From a virus, in IMG/VR virus record IMGVR_UViG_3300008117_000018, positions 47,419 through 111,418 of that record: 64,000 bases of DNA, one strand, 5' to 3'. The translations under genes were made by a program, and so were the position numbers. The notes under the pieces are model-generated. The model did not search any database and was not told where the DNA came from. It saw only the letters and a program-made list of their open reading frames with translations. This document shows, in pieces, positions 1 to 7,765 of the stretch. Every line of letters starts with the position of its first letter. Position 1 is the first letter of the stretch.

Positions 1-267
1 GTCTTTTATATCTCAGTAAGTGACCAAGAATATACATACACAACATCACTAACAAATGCATGTTCATCTTTGAAAAAATTAACTTTTATAATTTTAGAAA
101 ATGAAATTTTGAAACTAGAAGCTGAATTAATTTTATTAAACACACGATGGGGTAAAGTAATTAAAAACTTAGTAGAGTCCGGCTTAGAATTAAAACTTAA
201 TCAACATATAAATATAGAAGGACAAATAGATAACTTTTATTTTGAATTACCAAAACAAGCAGCATGA
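1..267 (+). CDS. Hypothetical protein, 5' end outside window
   Basis: The reading frame is open from base 1 to the stop at 265-267, so this is the C-terminal 88 residues of a longer protein. There is no convincing internal start; a TTG at 70 is in frame but the upstream codons continue in the same style. The visible part is a mixed alpha/beta segment ending FELPKQAA. Its stop overlaps the next ATG (ATGA at 264-267), so the two genes are translationally coupled. I do not recognise the family. Confidence 0.7.
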   Translation, partial: VFYISVSDQEYTYTTSLTNACSSLKKLTFIILENEILKLEAELILLNTRWGKVIKNLVESGLELKLNQHINIEGQIDNFYFELPKQAA

Positions 268-698
268 GGTTTTATAAGATAACAACCACTAAACACCAAA
301 GAGAGATTGATGAAATAATTATGTCTATGTCATCAACAGAGGTAGATTATGTATCAACATTATACAACAAGATATCAATGGTTGAGTTTACCGATGAAAA
401 AGAATACGAATGTATGTTTGCCATTCTAGACAAATATCTATTAAATAAGATATCTGAACTATATCTAAAATACTCTATCGATCATAAAATATTTGATTTG
501 ACAAAGGATATTATTTTTGATAATAATTTAAAATTATCATATAAAAACTATAGAAATCAACCAGTTAAGAATGAAGTTCTAAAACTTATTAAATTGTTCA
601 AAAAAGACTGGACTACAAAAGATGATGTTTTGGATAAAATACTAGAAAAAGGAATCAATTCATTATCAGATTTTGATTTAGAAATTCTGAACTCTTAG
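264..698 (+). CDS. Hypothetical protein, 144 aa
   Basis: A Lys/Glu/Ile-rich, mainly helical cytoplasmic protein with no signal peptide or membrane segment. Its ATG overlaps the previous stop by four bases, and its own stop overlaps the stop of the convergent portal gene by four bases. It is not recognised. Coupling to the upstream partial gene suggests a shared role, but nothing in the sequence shows which. Confidence 0.75.
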   Translation: MRFYKITTTKHQREIDEIIMSMSSTEVDYVSTLYNKISMVEFTDEKEYECMFAILDKYLLNKISELYLKYSIDHKIFDLTKDIIFDNNLKLSYKNYRNQPVKNEVLKLIKLFKKDWTTKDDVLDKILEKGINSLSDFDLEILNS

Positions 699-2416
699 AA
701 TTCAAACTCTCCACCACCTTCTCCACCACCTTCAGCAGGAGCTTCTCCACCACCTTCAGCAGGAGCTTCACCTTCAGCAGGAGCCGCTTCACCACCTTCC
801 GCAGGAGCTGCCTCACCGCCTTCAGCCGGAGCTGCCTCACCACCCTCTGCAGGAGCAGCACCAGCTGCACCAGCCGCGACATTCGCCACATCTCTAGCCC
901 AATATCTTTCATTTTCAGCCTTCTGTTCAGGTGTTAGTTTGAATACATTATCCATAATCCATTCAATATGGAAATAAGGTTTTTCACCATTCATAACTCC
1001 TAATAAAGTTCCAACAATCTCAGATCTTTTAGACAGATTATTGATTTTCTTCCAATCTTCAAATAGTTGATTAGAATAGAATTGAATATCTACCTGATTT
1101 GTGAAAACTTCATCATCTTTCAGTTCAGGAAACTCTATCAACATCTGTAGTTTCAGAGGTTTCACTATCAATTCTTTAAAGTTAGCACGTAATCTTGAAA
1201 TGAAATTGTGAAATTTAATTTCATCTCTAGTCATTTCTGATGAGTCTCCAAATAAATTTCCACCACCATTCTCAGCCTCAAATCGTTGCATAGGTATCTT
1301 AGAGGCTCTTTTAAGAGCTTTATAAAACCAAGATAGCATAGTTTCATCATTCAAATCATGACCCTGTGGAGAAACTAATTCCATATTCGGAGTTCCAGCA
1401 TCACCTTCAGGAAACCATATTTGTTTATTATAAGGTAAATGCTTGGCGCCATTAATAGTCAAAGTTCCTAAAGAATCATCCCATTCAACTTCTTCTGAAT
1501 AATCATGAATAAGTTGACCTATTTGTTCCTCAGCTCTTTGTCTTGATAAACCTTTGATTGGAATCGTGAATTTTTGATATACAGTCGCATTTACTATATT
1601 GAACATAATTCTTGTTTGTTCAAGTATTTTTAATTGATTATAAGGCTTTATTAAACCCTCAACATAAGATGTCTCTGAATAATCATTTTGTGTAGAGTAG
1701 GAGACATAAATAATCTGAGAATCTAAAAATATTCTTCTTAATTGAGGATCTTCAGGAAACTGAATCCATAGATGTCCTATAGTTGGTTCATATGCCGGAA
1801 CTAAAGTGTCAGGTCTCAATCTATTAAAACCAATAATGTTTTTCTTTTTATCATCAAAAATTATTTCTATTGCAATATGACCATCAATTAGAAAATCTTT
1901 CATCATACTCCAAGCAGTTATATTATCAGAAAATCCAAATTTGTTATAAATTTTCTCAAAATATTCTTGATATTTGTCTCTTACCTCTTGAGAATATTCA
2001 TTTGAAATAGATTTAGGAGCACAAAAGTCACTATCATCATTGAAAACAATAGATTCATCACAAATTGTAGAAACAAAATCTCTTATTTCATCTTTGATTG
2101 AATATTCTCTTAATATTCTTCTTTTATCAGCATATGCTTTATCTAAATAAGGTATAGATTTTCTGTTCAAAACAGACGCAACTGCTCTTTGAGAAAAGAA
2201 ATCATACATCGAGTTACCTTTAGCCGCATATGGATCTTCATTTATACCAATACCAACTTGATTACGAATTATCATATCATCGTAATTCATTCCATAGTTA
2301 GAAAGTGTTCTGAGAATCCTAGAAAATAATCCTTTGTTTTCTACTGCAGAATTAGAAGCAAATGCAAAGTTTGAATTATTTTGTTGAGTGGAACCAAAAT
2401 TGTTATAAGTTGCCAT
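695..2416 (-). CDS. gp20: Portal vertex protein, T4 gp20-like
   Basis: This is the head portal, a dodecameric ring at one capsid vertex through which DNA is packaged and the tail attaches. The 573 residues follow the T4 gp20 plan: an N-terminal clip/wing region, then a stretch with WFPEGDAGTPNMELVSPQG, then the helical SEMTRDEIKFHNFISRLR segment typical of T4-type portals. It is slightly longer than T4 gp20 (about 524). The extra length is mostly a C-terminal tail of Ala-Pro-Glu-Gly repeats (bases 704-880) not expected in portals. Its start is preceded by TTAATATATA 25 bases upstream, and the preceding minus-strand gene ends in a terminator, so it is probably an independent late unit. The T4 neighbours gp21-gp23 are not in this window. 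Confidence 0.88.
   Translation of the reverse strand: MATYNNFGSTQQNNSNFAFASNSAVENKGLFSRILRTLSNYGMNYDDMIIRNQVGIGINEDPYAAKGNSMYDFFSQRAVASVLNRKSIPYLDKAYADKRRILREYSIKDEIRDFVSTICDESIVFNDDSDFCAPKSISNEYSQEVRDKYQEYFEKIYNKFGFSDNITAWSMMKDFLIDGHIAIEIIFDDKKKNIIGFNRLRPDTLVPAYEPTIGHLWIQFPEDPQLRRIFLDSQIIYVSYSTQNDYSETSYVEGLIKPYNQLKILEQTRIMFNIVNATVYQKFTIPIKGLSRQRAEEQIGQLIHDYSEEVEWDDSLGTLTINGAKHLPYNKQIWFPEGDAGTPNMELVSPQGHDLNDETMLSWFYKALKRASKIPMQRFEAENGGGNLFGDSSEMTRDEIKFHNFISRLRANFKELIVKPLKLQMLIEFPELKDDEVFTNQVDIQFYSNQLFEDWKKINNLSKRSEIVGTLLGVMNGEKPYFHIEWIMDNVFKLTPEQKAENERYWARDVANVAAGAAGAAPAEGGEAAPAEGGEAAPAEGGEAAPAEGEAPAEGGGEAPAEGGGEGGGEFEF
704..880 (-). repeat. Ala-Pro-Glu-Gly coding repeat at portal C-terminus
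   Basis: Imperfect tandem repeats of about 15-27 bases encode units such as APAEGGEA and APAEGG. They form an acidic, flexible tail of about 60 residues on the portal. The in-phase pattern gives spurious open frames in other frames. Length variation between relatives would be expected here. Confidence 0.8.
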
Positions 2417-2441
2417 CTATTATTTATATAAAAATTTACCA

Positions 2442-2451
2442 TATATATTAA
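2442..2451 (-). promoter_or_regulatory. TTAATATATA element (candidate late promoter), portal
   Basis: Exact 10-mer on the minus strand, 25 bases before the portal ATG. It matches 13 other exact copies upstream of genes in the window. It resembles the T4 late -10 element TATAAATA. Confidence 0.55.
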
Positions 2452-2470
2452 ATTATGGTTATTCCTCCAA

Positions 2471-2503
2471 AACAAAAAAAAATCGAGACTATTTCTCGAT
2501 TTT
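2471..2503 (-). terminator. Rho-independent terminator, minus strand
   Basis: A stem of about nine pairs (AAATCGAGA / TCTCGATTT) with a short loop is followed on the minus strand by a run of Ts. It contains the stop codon of the 2489-2797 gene and separates that gene from the portal gene. Confidence 0.8.
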
Positions 2504-2797
2504 AAAAATATCATGACCTGTTCTACCAGCTCTTGGTTTGTATTTTGAATTTAATTCTTTTATAGCTTTTATATAATCTTCTGCCTCAGGACCAAACAAT
2601 CTATCAGATATTTCTTGTAAGAAATATGGATCCATAGATTTTATCTTCTCTTTTTCTTTTTTTGTATCAGAGATTAATTTTTGTAACTCATCATCACTTA
2701 ATCTGTTTACAGGTTGAAATGGTCTTTCTACCGTTTTCTTTACACCCATAGGTTTTAACTCTGACTCTTTTTTTGATTTAAAATTGAAAATTTTCAT
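2489..2797 (-). CDS. Hypothetical protein, 102 aa
   Basis: Small, highly charged, helical protein. Lys-rich N-terminus, then a Leu/Lys/Glu helix (SDDELQKLISDTKKEKEKI) and a basic C-terminal segment. It lies five bases downstream of the 2803-3504 gene in the same direction and ends in a strong terminator, so the two probably form an operon just before the portal gene. A head-assembly or scaffold role is possible from context only; no family is recognised. Confidence 0.75.
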   Translation of the reverse strand: MKIFNFKSKKESELKPMGVKKTVERPFQPVNRLSDDELQKLISDTKKEKEKIKSMDPYFLQEISDRLFGPEAEDYIKAIKELNSKYKPRAGRTGHDIFKIEK

Positions 2798-2802
2798 ATG
2801 AT

Positions 2803-3504
2803 TTATTTTAACTTGTTTCCGTATTTTATTTGATTTGTTCTAATTCGATTTATATGGTTTTTTAACGTACTATATTTTTCATCTATATCAAAAGCAACAT
2901 CATAAAATTCACTTAATATTGAAGTTGTCATTTCTTTATGTCTGCTATCTCTTTTTTCTAATTTAACTTTCCAAATATCCACTAACTTTTTAGGATCATA
3001 TAAATTTTTAGGATGTTGATGATATAAAAATCTTGGCAATACATTTAATCCGATTCTATGAACTAATTGTATTCTAGAAGAATCAAACTCCATAAGTGCA
3101 TATTCAAATCCTATACTTCTTAATTCATTATACATACCATTAAAATCTACTTTTAAAAAATTATTTTTTTCAAAATCTTCAGGTTTTATAAACTTATCAA
3201 ATAAAAAAACTCTGATTTCCAATGGTATTAAATTAAAGTTTACTGCAAATATAATAATTTTATTTGAAAACTTCCTAAAATCCGAAACAAAAACAGGAGA
3301 CCATTTCATCCAGTTAGAATCATCTAAATAATGAAAGAAATAAAATCCACCAGGAAATATATCTTTTGTTTGAATATTTTTAATCTCTTCAGAAGATTTT
3401 TGGTATTGTTCATAAAACCATAAAGAATTTTTTTTGAAATTATCAGCCAAACCATTACCATTAACTAACAAACTAAGCTTAGACCTTTCGATTAATTCAC
3501 CCAT
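2803..3504 (-). CDS. Uncharacterised phage protein, 233 aa
   Basis: The central segment reads GGFYFFHYLDDSNWMKWSPV and then NFNLIPLEIRVFLFDKFI. That layout (aromatic beta-strand, W-x-PV, then an N-x-x-L-IPL-x-hR-x-h-L-hD run) resembles a widespread but poorly described family in T4-type phage structural clusters, which I recall as F-PLV ... N-HYLP. The match is from memory and only at pattern level. No signal peptide. It heads a minus-strand operon with the 2489-2797 gene and is divergent from the gp4-like gene, with TATATATA between them. A virion-assembly role is inferred from context. Confidence 0.75.
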   Translation of the reverse strand: MGELIERSKLSLLVNGNGLADNFKKNSLWFYEQYQKSSEEIKNIQTKDIFPGGFYFFHYLDDSNWMKWSPVFVSDFRKFSNKIIIFAVNFNLIPLEIRVFLFDKFIKPEDFEKNNFLKVDFNGMYNELRSIGFEYALMEFDSSRIQLVHRIGLNVLPRFLYHQHPKNLYDPKKLVDIWKVKLEKRDSRHKEMTTSILSEFYDVAFDIDEKYSTLKNHINRIRTNQIKYGNKLK

Positions 3505-3549
3505 AAAGAGTTTTTGTTTTTATATATAAAATAAAGAAAGTAGACAAAT

Positions 3550-4077
3550 ATGTTAAACTCTAAGCCAAATAATACTAATTATTCTCAAGGTAATTATATT
3601 CCTAAAAACAAAGATAAAATAATAAAATTAAATACAATAGGTGGTGTTTACTACAGAAGTTCTTGGGAAAAAAAAATTATGACTTGGTTAGATCATAATG
3701 AAAAAATAACTAAGTGGGGAGCAGAATGTATGAGAATACCTTATCAAATGACTCATTTTGATAATGGTGACATGAAAGTAAAAGAGCACTGCTACTATCC
3801 AGATTTTTATTATGAGATGAGAAACGAAAACGGTCAGTTAAGGCAAGTAGTTGTAGAAGTAAAACCTATGAAAGAATATAAAATGGTCATTGCGTTAAAC
3901 GAAGGTAAACTCCAAGTTCCAGAAAAGGGTACAAAAAAGTTAAAAAACTTTGAATATGATTTGAAAATGGCATATAAGAATAAAAACAAGTGGGAAACGA
4001 TGATAAACTGGTGCAATAAAAAGGGTTATGAGTTTATAATAATTACTGAAGACCATCTAAAGAAATTTAATGTTTGA
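3550..4077 (+). CDS. gp4: Head completion protein, T4 gp4-like nuclease fold
   Basis: This protein finishes the packaged head in T4-type phages before the tail joins. It shows the TnsA/PD-(D/E)XK-like core: YRSSWEKK (E40) in the first helix, YYPDF (P84-D85), and VVVEVKP (E103, K105). All nuclease-type acidic and Lys residues are present. Length (175) is close to T4 gp4 (about 150). It is divergent from the 2803-3504 gene across 45 bp, and its last 11 bases overlap the end of the convergent membrane-protein gene. A nuclease trimming role is inferred from the fold. Confidence 0.8.
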   Translation: MLNSKPNNTNYSQGNYIPKNKDKIIKLNTIGGVYYRSSWEKKIMTWLDHNEKITKWGAECMRIPYQMTHFDNGDMKVKEHCYYPDFYYEMRNENGQLRQVVVEVKPMKEYKMVIALNEGKLQVPEKGTKKLKNFEYDLKMAYKNKNKWETMINWCNKKGYEFIIITEDHLKKFNV

Positions 4078-4414
4078 AAAACAAATAAAACATTATAATT
4101 ATCATTATTATTATAGAAAATATCGGAACCAAAACATTATATAATCTATATAATTTTTTAACTAAATGATAAATCGGAAACTTGGCTATATTTATTAAAA
4201 TCATTGATAAGAAGAAAAAGTAGATTGATGTAAAAAAACCAATAAACAACCAAATCCAATAAGTTACTCTTAAAAAATAGTAAAAAAAATCACTCTTACT
4301 CATATTAGACAAATCTTTCTGGTAAAATCTAGCATCTAATTTAGTCAAATTAGCTAAATAGTATAGATTCATCCATATAAAGAATGGTATAAATATGTAA
4401 AAAATACTAGTCAT
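4067..4414 (-). CDS. Small membrane protein, three or four TM segments
   Basis: 115 residues, strongly hydrophobic. TM-like stretches lie near residues 1-21, 46-75 (which may be two) and 92-111, separated by short charged loops (KLDARFYQKDLSNMSKSD). It should sit in the host inner membrane. Its start overlaps the end of the 4407-4706 gene by eight bases, so the pair is coupled. Function is unknown; a role in host takeover, superinfection exclusion or lysis timing is possible but nothing distinguishes them. Confidence 0.75.
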   Translation of the reverse strand: MTSIFYIFIPFFIWMNLYYLANLTKLDARFYQKDLSNMSKSDFFYYFLRVTYWIWLFIGFFTSIYFFFLSMILINIAKFPIYHLVKKLYRLYNVLVPIFSIIIMIIIMFYLFFKH

Positions 4415-4706
4415 TTGATATTTCGATTTCTCTTAGACCTAAAAGATTATTAAACTCATGTTCCTGTAGTCTAACGTTTTTATCTCTTTGTAGAATTCCA
4501 TATATTACATCATTCACAAAAACATAAACAGGATCACCAACAAAGTTTTCATATATAGCAGGAACAATTTCACTATTTCTAGAATTTACTATAAAATTAA
4601 TATATTCTTTATGACTTGCATAATCCAAATGTAACGAACAACCATCCGGTCTTAATTGATTTCCTAACTCTGATTCCTCCCAAATCTGTAATAATATTTG
4701 ATTCAT
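4407..4706 (-). CDS. Hypothetical protein, 99 aa
   Basis: Acidic soluble protein with a hydrophobic core (PVYVFVNDVIYGILQ), no signal peptide. It heads a two-gene minus-strand unit with the membrane protein and is divergent from glutamine synthetase across 74 bp of AT-rich DNA. No family recognised. Confidence 0.72.
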   Translation of the reverse strand: MNQILLQIWEESELGNQLRPDGCSLHLDYASHKEYINFIVNSRNSEIVPAIYENFVGDPVYVFVNDVIYGILQRDKNVRLQEHEFNNLLGLREIEISND

Positions 4707-4780
4707 AAAAACAATTTATGATTTTTGTATTTAAAAATTAAACAAAGTTTAAATATGAAATAAAATAAAAAAAACACTTT

Positions 4781-5854
4781 ATGAAAATTAAATTAGAGTA
4801 TATTTGGTTAGATGGTTCTGAGCCACAACAACTCAGAAGTAAAACAAAAATTGTTGACAAAGCAGATACAAATAATCCAGAGGATTACGCAATGTGGTCT
4901 TTTGATGGAAGTTCAACTCTTCAAGCAGAGGCAGGAAAAGGGAAAAACACTGATTGTTTACTAAAACCAGTTTTTGTCTGTAAAGACCCATTTAGAGAGT
5001 ATCCTAATAAATTGGTATTTTGTGAGGTACTTAGTCCAGATGGAACTCCTCATCCAACAAATAATAGAAGAAATTTATCTAATGTTATAGATGAGTTAAA
5101 TCTTACGAATTTAACTAAAGACGAGTCTCCATGGTTTGGTTGGGAGCAAGAGTATACACTTACTCATAAACCAGGATTGCCATTTGGTGAGGGTGTTGGT
5201 CTTCCACTTGGATTTGAAATTGGTAAAACACCAAGAGCACAAGGTGATTATTATTGCGGAATCGGAGCTGACACTGTAATTGGAAGACAAATAGTTGAAG
5301 AGCACATGGATATGTGTTTAGAGATTGGTTTAGATATTTCTGGTATTAATGCTGAGGTTTTACTTGGTCAATGGGAATATCAAATTGGCCCCGTAACTGC
5401 TTTGAACGGTTCTGATCAATTATGGATATCAAGATATATTTTGGAAAGAGTTGCAGAAAAACATAATGTCAACGTATCTTTACATCCGAAACCAATTAAA
5501 GGAGATTGGAATGGAACCGGTTGTCACGTCAATTTCTCTTCTAAAGAAATGAGAAAAGATGGTGGTATCGAATTGATTAAAGAAACAATGACAAAGCTTG
5601 AATCAACTCATATGGAACACATCCAGGTTTATGGTCTACATAATGAACAAAGACTTACTGGTGAACATGAGACATCAGGAATTCATGAATTTAGTTATGG
5701 ATATAGCACTAGAGATACTTCTATTAGAATTCCAGCACAATCTTTGGTTGAAGGTAGAGGTTATTTTGAAGACAGACGACCAGCCTCAAATTGTGACCCT
5801 TACTTAGTATCTGCTAAAATGTTAGAAACAGTTTATTCTGAAGTATTAGTATAA
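4781..5854 (+). CDS. glnA: Glutamine synthetase, type II
   Basis: Makes glutamine from glutamate, ammonia and ATP. The 357-residue length and motifs are those of the short GSII (eukaryote-like, also found in flavobacteria), not the roughly 470-residue GSI. N-terminal beta-grasp domain with MWSFDGSSTLQAE (about residues 38-50). Catalytic domain includes GWEQEYTL, QGDYYCGIG, EINAEV-type ISGINAEVLLGQWEYQIGP, GTGCHVNFSS, the HE-x-SG-x-HEFSYG loop and FEDRRPASNCDPY. All these catalytic blocks look intact. It is a single-gene unit closed by a strong terminator. Probably an auxiliary metabolic gene that supports nucleotide synthesis or nitrogen flow during infection. Confidence 0.96.
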   Translation: MKIKLEYIWLDGSEPQQLRSKTKIVDKADTNNPEDYAMWSFDGSSTLQAEAGKGKNTDCLLKPVFVCKDPFREYPNKLVFCEVLSPDGTPHPTNNRRNLSNVIDELNLTNLTKDESPWFGWEQEYTLTHKPGLPFGEGVGLPLGFEIGKTPRAQGDYYCGIGADTVIGRQIVEEHMDMCLEIGLDISGINAEVLLGQWEYQIGPVTALNGSDQLWISRYILERVAEKHNVNVSLHPKPIKGDWNGTGCHVNFSSKEMRKDGGIELIKETMTKLESTHMEHIQVYGLHNEQRLTGEHETSGIHEFSYGYSTRDTSIRIPAQSLVEGRGYFEDRRPASNCDPYLVSAKMLETVYSEVLV

Positions 5855-5865
5855 ACATACTACTC

Positions 5866-5900
5866 AAAAAAAACCCACTCAATTTGAGTGGGTTTTTTTT
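5866..5900. terminator. Bidirectional terminator after glutamine synthetase
   Basis: Stem ACCCACTCAA/TTGAGTGGGT with A-run on the left and T-run on the right. It can serve both glutamine synthetase (+) and the convergent gp55-like gene (-). Confidence 0.9.
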
Positions 5901-5915
5901 ATTTTGATAAACTAT

Positions 5916-6281
5916 TTAAATAGAATGTAGTCCTTGGCCATCATTACTACCTTCTATAGATATTAATTTTATTTGATTCTCATTATCACCCTTTTTCTTA
6001 TACAACTCATTAAAACCCTTAGCTATTCCTCTTTTAAAGACTTCTGTAAAATAAGCAAAAGCATTCACTGATTTATCTTCATTAAAATTATACCAATTTT
6101 GATACATATCTAATAAACCCGATTGATAACAATCAAGTTTATCATCATTTGACCAATATCTCATTTTTTTGATTGTTTTCTTACCAAGAAGTTCTAACAT
6201 TTTTTCAGCATTTCTGGTCAGTTTACCTTGTGCTTTTGATACGATTATCTCAACATAGAGATCTTTATTATTTAAATACAT
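5916..6281 (-). CDS. gp55: Late-transcription sigma factor, T4 gp55-like
   Basis: T4 gp55 is a minimal sigma-family protein that directs host RNA polymerase to late promoters with only a -10 element. This 121-residue protein starts YLNNKDLY like gp55 (YVNNKEL). It keeps the sigma region-2-like helix block MRYWSNDDKLDCYQSG, then YNFNEDKSVNAFAYFTEVFKRGIAKGF, which aligns by eye with [22 protein letters not shown] of T4. It is shorter than T4 gp55 (185), lacking much of the C-terminal part that binds the sliding clamp. It is a single-gene unit between two terminators. It is the natural candidate to read the TTAATATATA elements. Confidence 0.75.
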   Translation of the reverse strand: MYLNNKDLYVEIIVSKAQGKLTRNAEKMLELLGKKTIKKMRYWSNDDKLDCYQSGLLDMYQNWYNFNEDKSVNAFAYFTEVFKRGIAKGFNELYKKKGDNENQIKLISIEGSNDGQGLHSI

Positions 6282-6364
6282 CCATTATAGCTTATTTTTT
6301 TAAGAGATTAACTCTTTGAAGCTATTTACTTCATGTTATATCTCTATAGTCTAAAAAGTTTAAA

Positions 6365-6400
6365 AAATAAAAAACCCTCAAAAAGAGGGTTTTTTATTTT
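6365..6400. terminator. Bidirectional terminator
   Basis: AAAACCCTC-AAAAA-GAGGGTTTTTT hairpin with A and T tracts. It lies just past the end of the 6413-7693 gene (-) and upstream of the gp55-like gene, so it isolates the two units. Confidence 0.88.
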
Positions 6401-6412
6401 TATTTATATAAA

Positions 6413-7693
6413 TTAAATTTTAACTCTTTCTTTATATTGTAATTCTTTAACACCTAACAATTCAGCATCTAAATTAGCTCTTCTTTTTTCAAGATTTTTA
6501 AGAGCAGTAGAAAGAATTTCAGACTCACCTAAAAGCTCCATAGAACCTTTAACCTTTTCAATGTTGAATTGAACATCTTCTAATTTAAGAGTAACTTCTC
6601 TTTCTTTATCTTCAAGTTTTCTTTTAATAACTAATTCTTTATCTAATTTATTTTCATAAAAATAACTCAAATCATAATTTAACTCATTCTTAACTTCATT
6701 AACTAATTCTATAGCAGATTCATATTTAAAGAATGAATTACCATATCTTTCATCACATCTATAAAGAAATGTATTATTTTTATAATTAAAAGCAAAACAC
6801 TCCAAATGTGGATTAATTAAATTATTAATTCTTTTAACAACATCTAATTCAACAAACTTATCCATATTTTGAGATACTTCTAATAACACAGGATAAAAGT
6901 TTTTATTTACTATCGGAACAATAGGAGATGAGAAAAGAGACTCTAACGTAGTTTCGTCATTCAATTCATCTTCATTAATAAAAATTCCTTTTCCATTAAC
7001 ACCTAAACCAATTGTTAAGTACTCAGATACTCTAAAATTAACTCTATCCTCAGAAATTTGAGCATATTTTAAAGCAGATTCAATAACTCTTAAAGTTTTC
7101 AACTCAGCTTCATCTTTAACATGATTTTCTAAAAGTGTTTTCTCAATTGAATTTTCAGTAAGTAAGAACCAAGAATCCTTAACTAAAGCAATATGACCAT
7201 CTTCAACTTGTTCTACAATAGTAAATACAGATTCACCCTTACCACCACTTAACAAGTTTGTTCTCTGTTCAGGTGATTTTGTCAAATTATGAACAAATAA
7301 TTTAATCTCAGGAACCCAATCATAAATAGCCAATTCATTAAGAACTTTAGACATCCTATCTTGTTCTGACTCTACGTTAATAGCTTCTAAAAGAACATTG
7401 ATAGGTTGTCTATACAATTCTCCTTGATTTTTAGAGTTCAATATGTTATATAGACTTTTAAGTTCATATAACAATTCATGAGCTTTAACATCATCATTCA
7501 AATTTTCTAAAAGAGATTTTACACTTTTATCATATGTATACGCTTTTAATTTTTCATTAAGAGAATTAATAATAGTCTTTTCTGAATGTTCATTGCATGC
7601 ATTCATATGCCCTTCAATTATAACTGAAATCTCTTCTTGGTCAAGTGAAAGATTCTTTTTGAAGTTAAACAATTCTAGTTTAAGATTCTTCAT
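6413..7693 (-). CDS. Unknown 426-aa phage protein with C-terminal coiled coil
   Basis: Residues 1-100 are helical and acidic. The middle (about 120-330) is mixed alpha/beta with FVHNLTKSPEQRTNLLSGGKGESVFTIVE and a beta-rich section. About residues 350-415 form a charged coiled coil. No signal peptide, membrane segment or catalytic motif is visible. It stands alone between a terminator and the gp15-like gene, and an exact TTAATATATA lies 29 bases before its ATG, so it should be a late, possibly abundant virion or assembly protein. I do not recognise the family. Confidence 0.82.
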   Translation of the reverse strand: MKNLKLELFNFKKNLSLDQEEISVIIEGHMNACNEHSEKTIINSLNEKLKAYTYDKSVKSLLENLNDDVKAHELLYELKSLYNILNSKNQGELYRQPINVLLEAINVESEQDRMSKVLNELAIYDWVPEIKLFVHNLTKSPEQRTNLLSGGKGESVFTIVEQVEDGHIALVKDSWFLLTENSIEKTLLENHVKDEAELKTLRVIESALKYAQISEDRVNFRVSEYLTIGLGVNGKGIFINEDELNDETTLESLFSSPIVPIVNKNFYPVLLEVSQNMDKFVELDVVKRINNLINPHLECFAFNYKNNTFLYRCDERYGNSFFKYESAIELVNEVKNELNYDLSYFYENKLDKELVIKRKLEDKEREVTLKLEDVQFNIEKVKGSMELLGESEILSTALKNLEKRRANLDAELLGVKELQYKERVKI

Positions 7694-7722
7694 ACTTATA
7701 AATATTATTTTTTTATATAATC

Positions 7723-7732
7723 TATATATTAA
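7723..7732 (-). promoter_or_regulatory. TTAATATATA element, long-distance class
   Basis: Exact 10-mer on the minus strand, 29 bases before the ATG of the 426-residue unknown protein. Confidence 0.55.
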
Positions 7733-7765
7733 GACAAAAAACTCATTTTTTGCTATTTTTTATTT

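Noticed and set aside
4707-4780. Host-type promoter for glutamine synthetase
   Set aside because: TTTG and TAAAC-TTTG-like pieces are present but spacing and -7 element do not fit TAnnTTTG on either strand.
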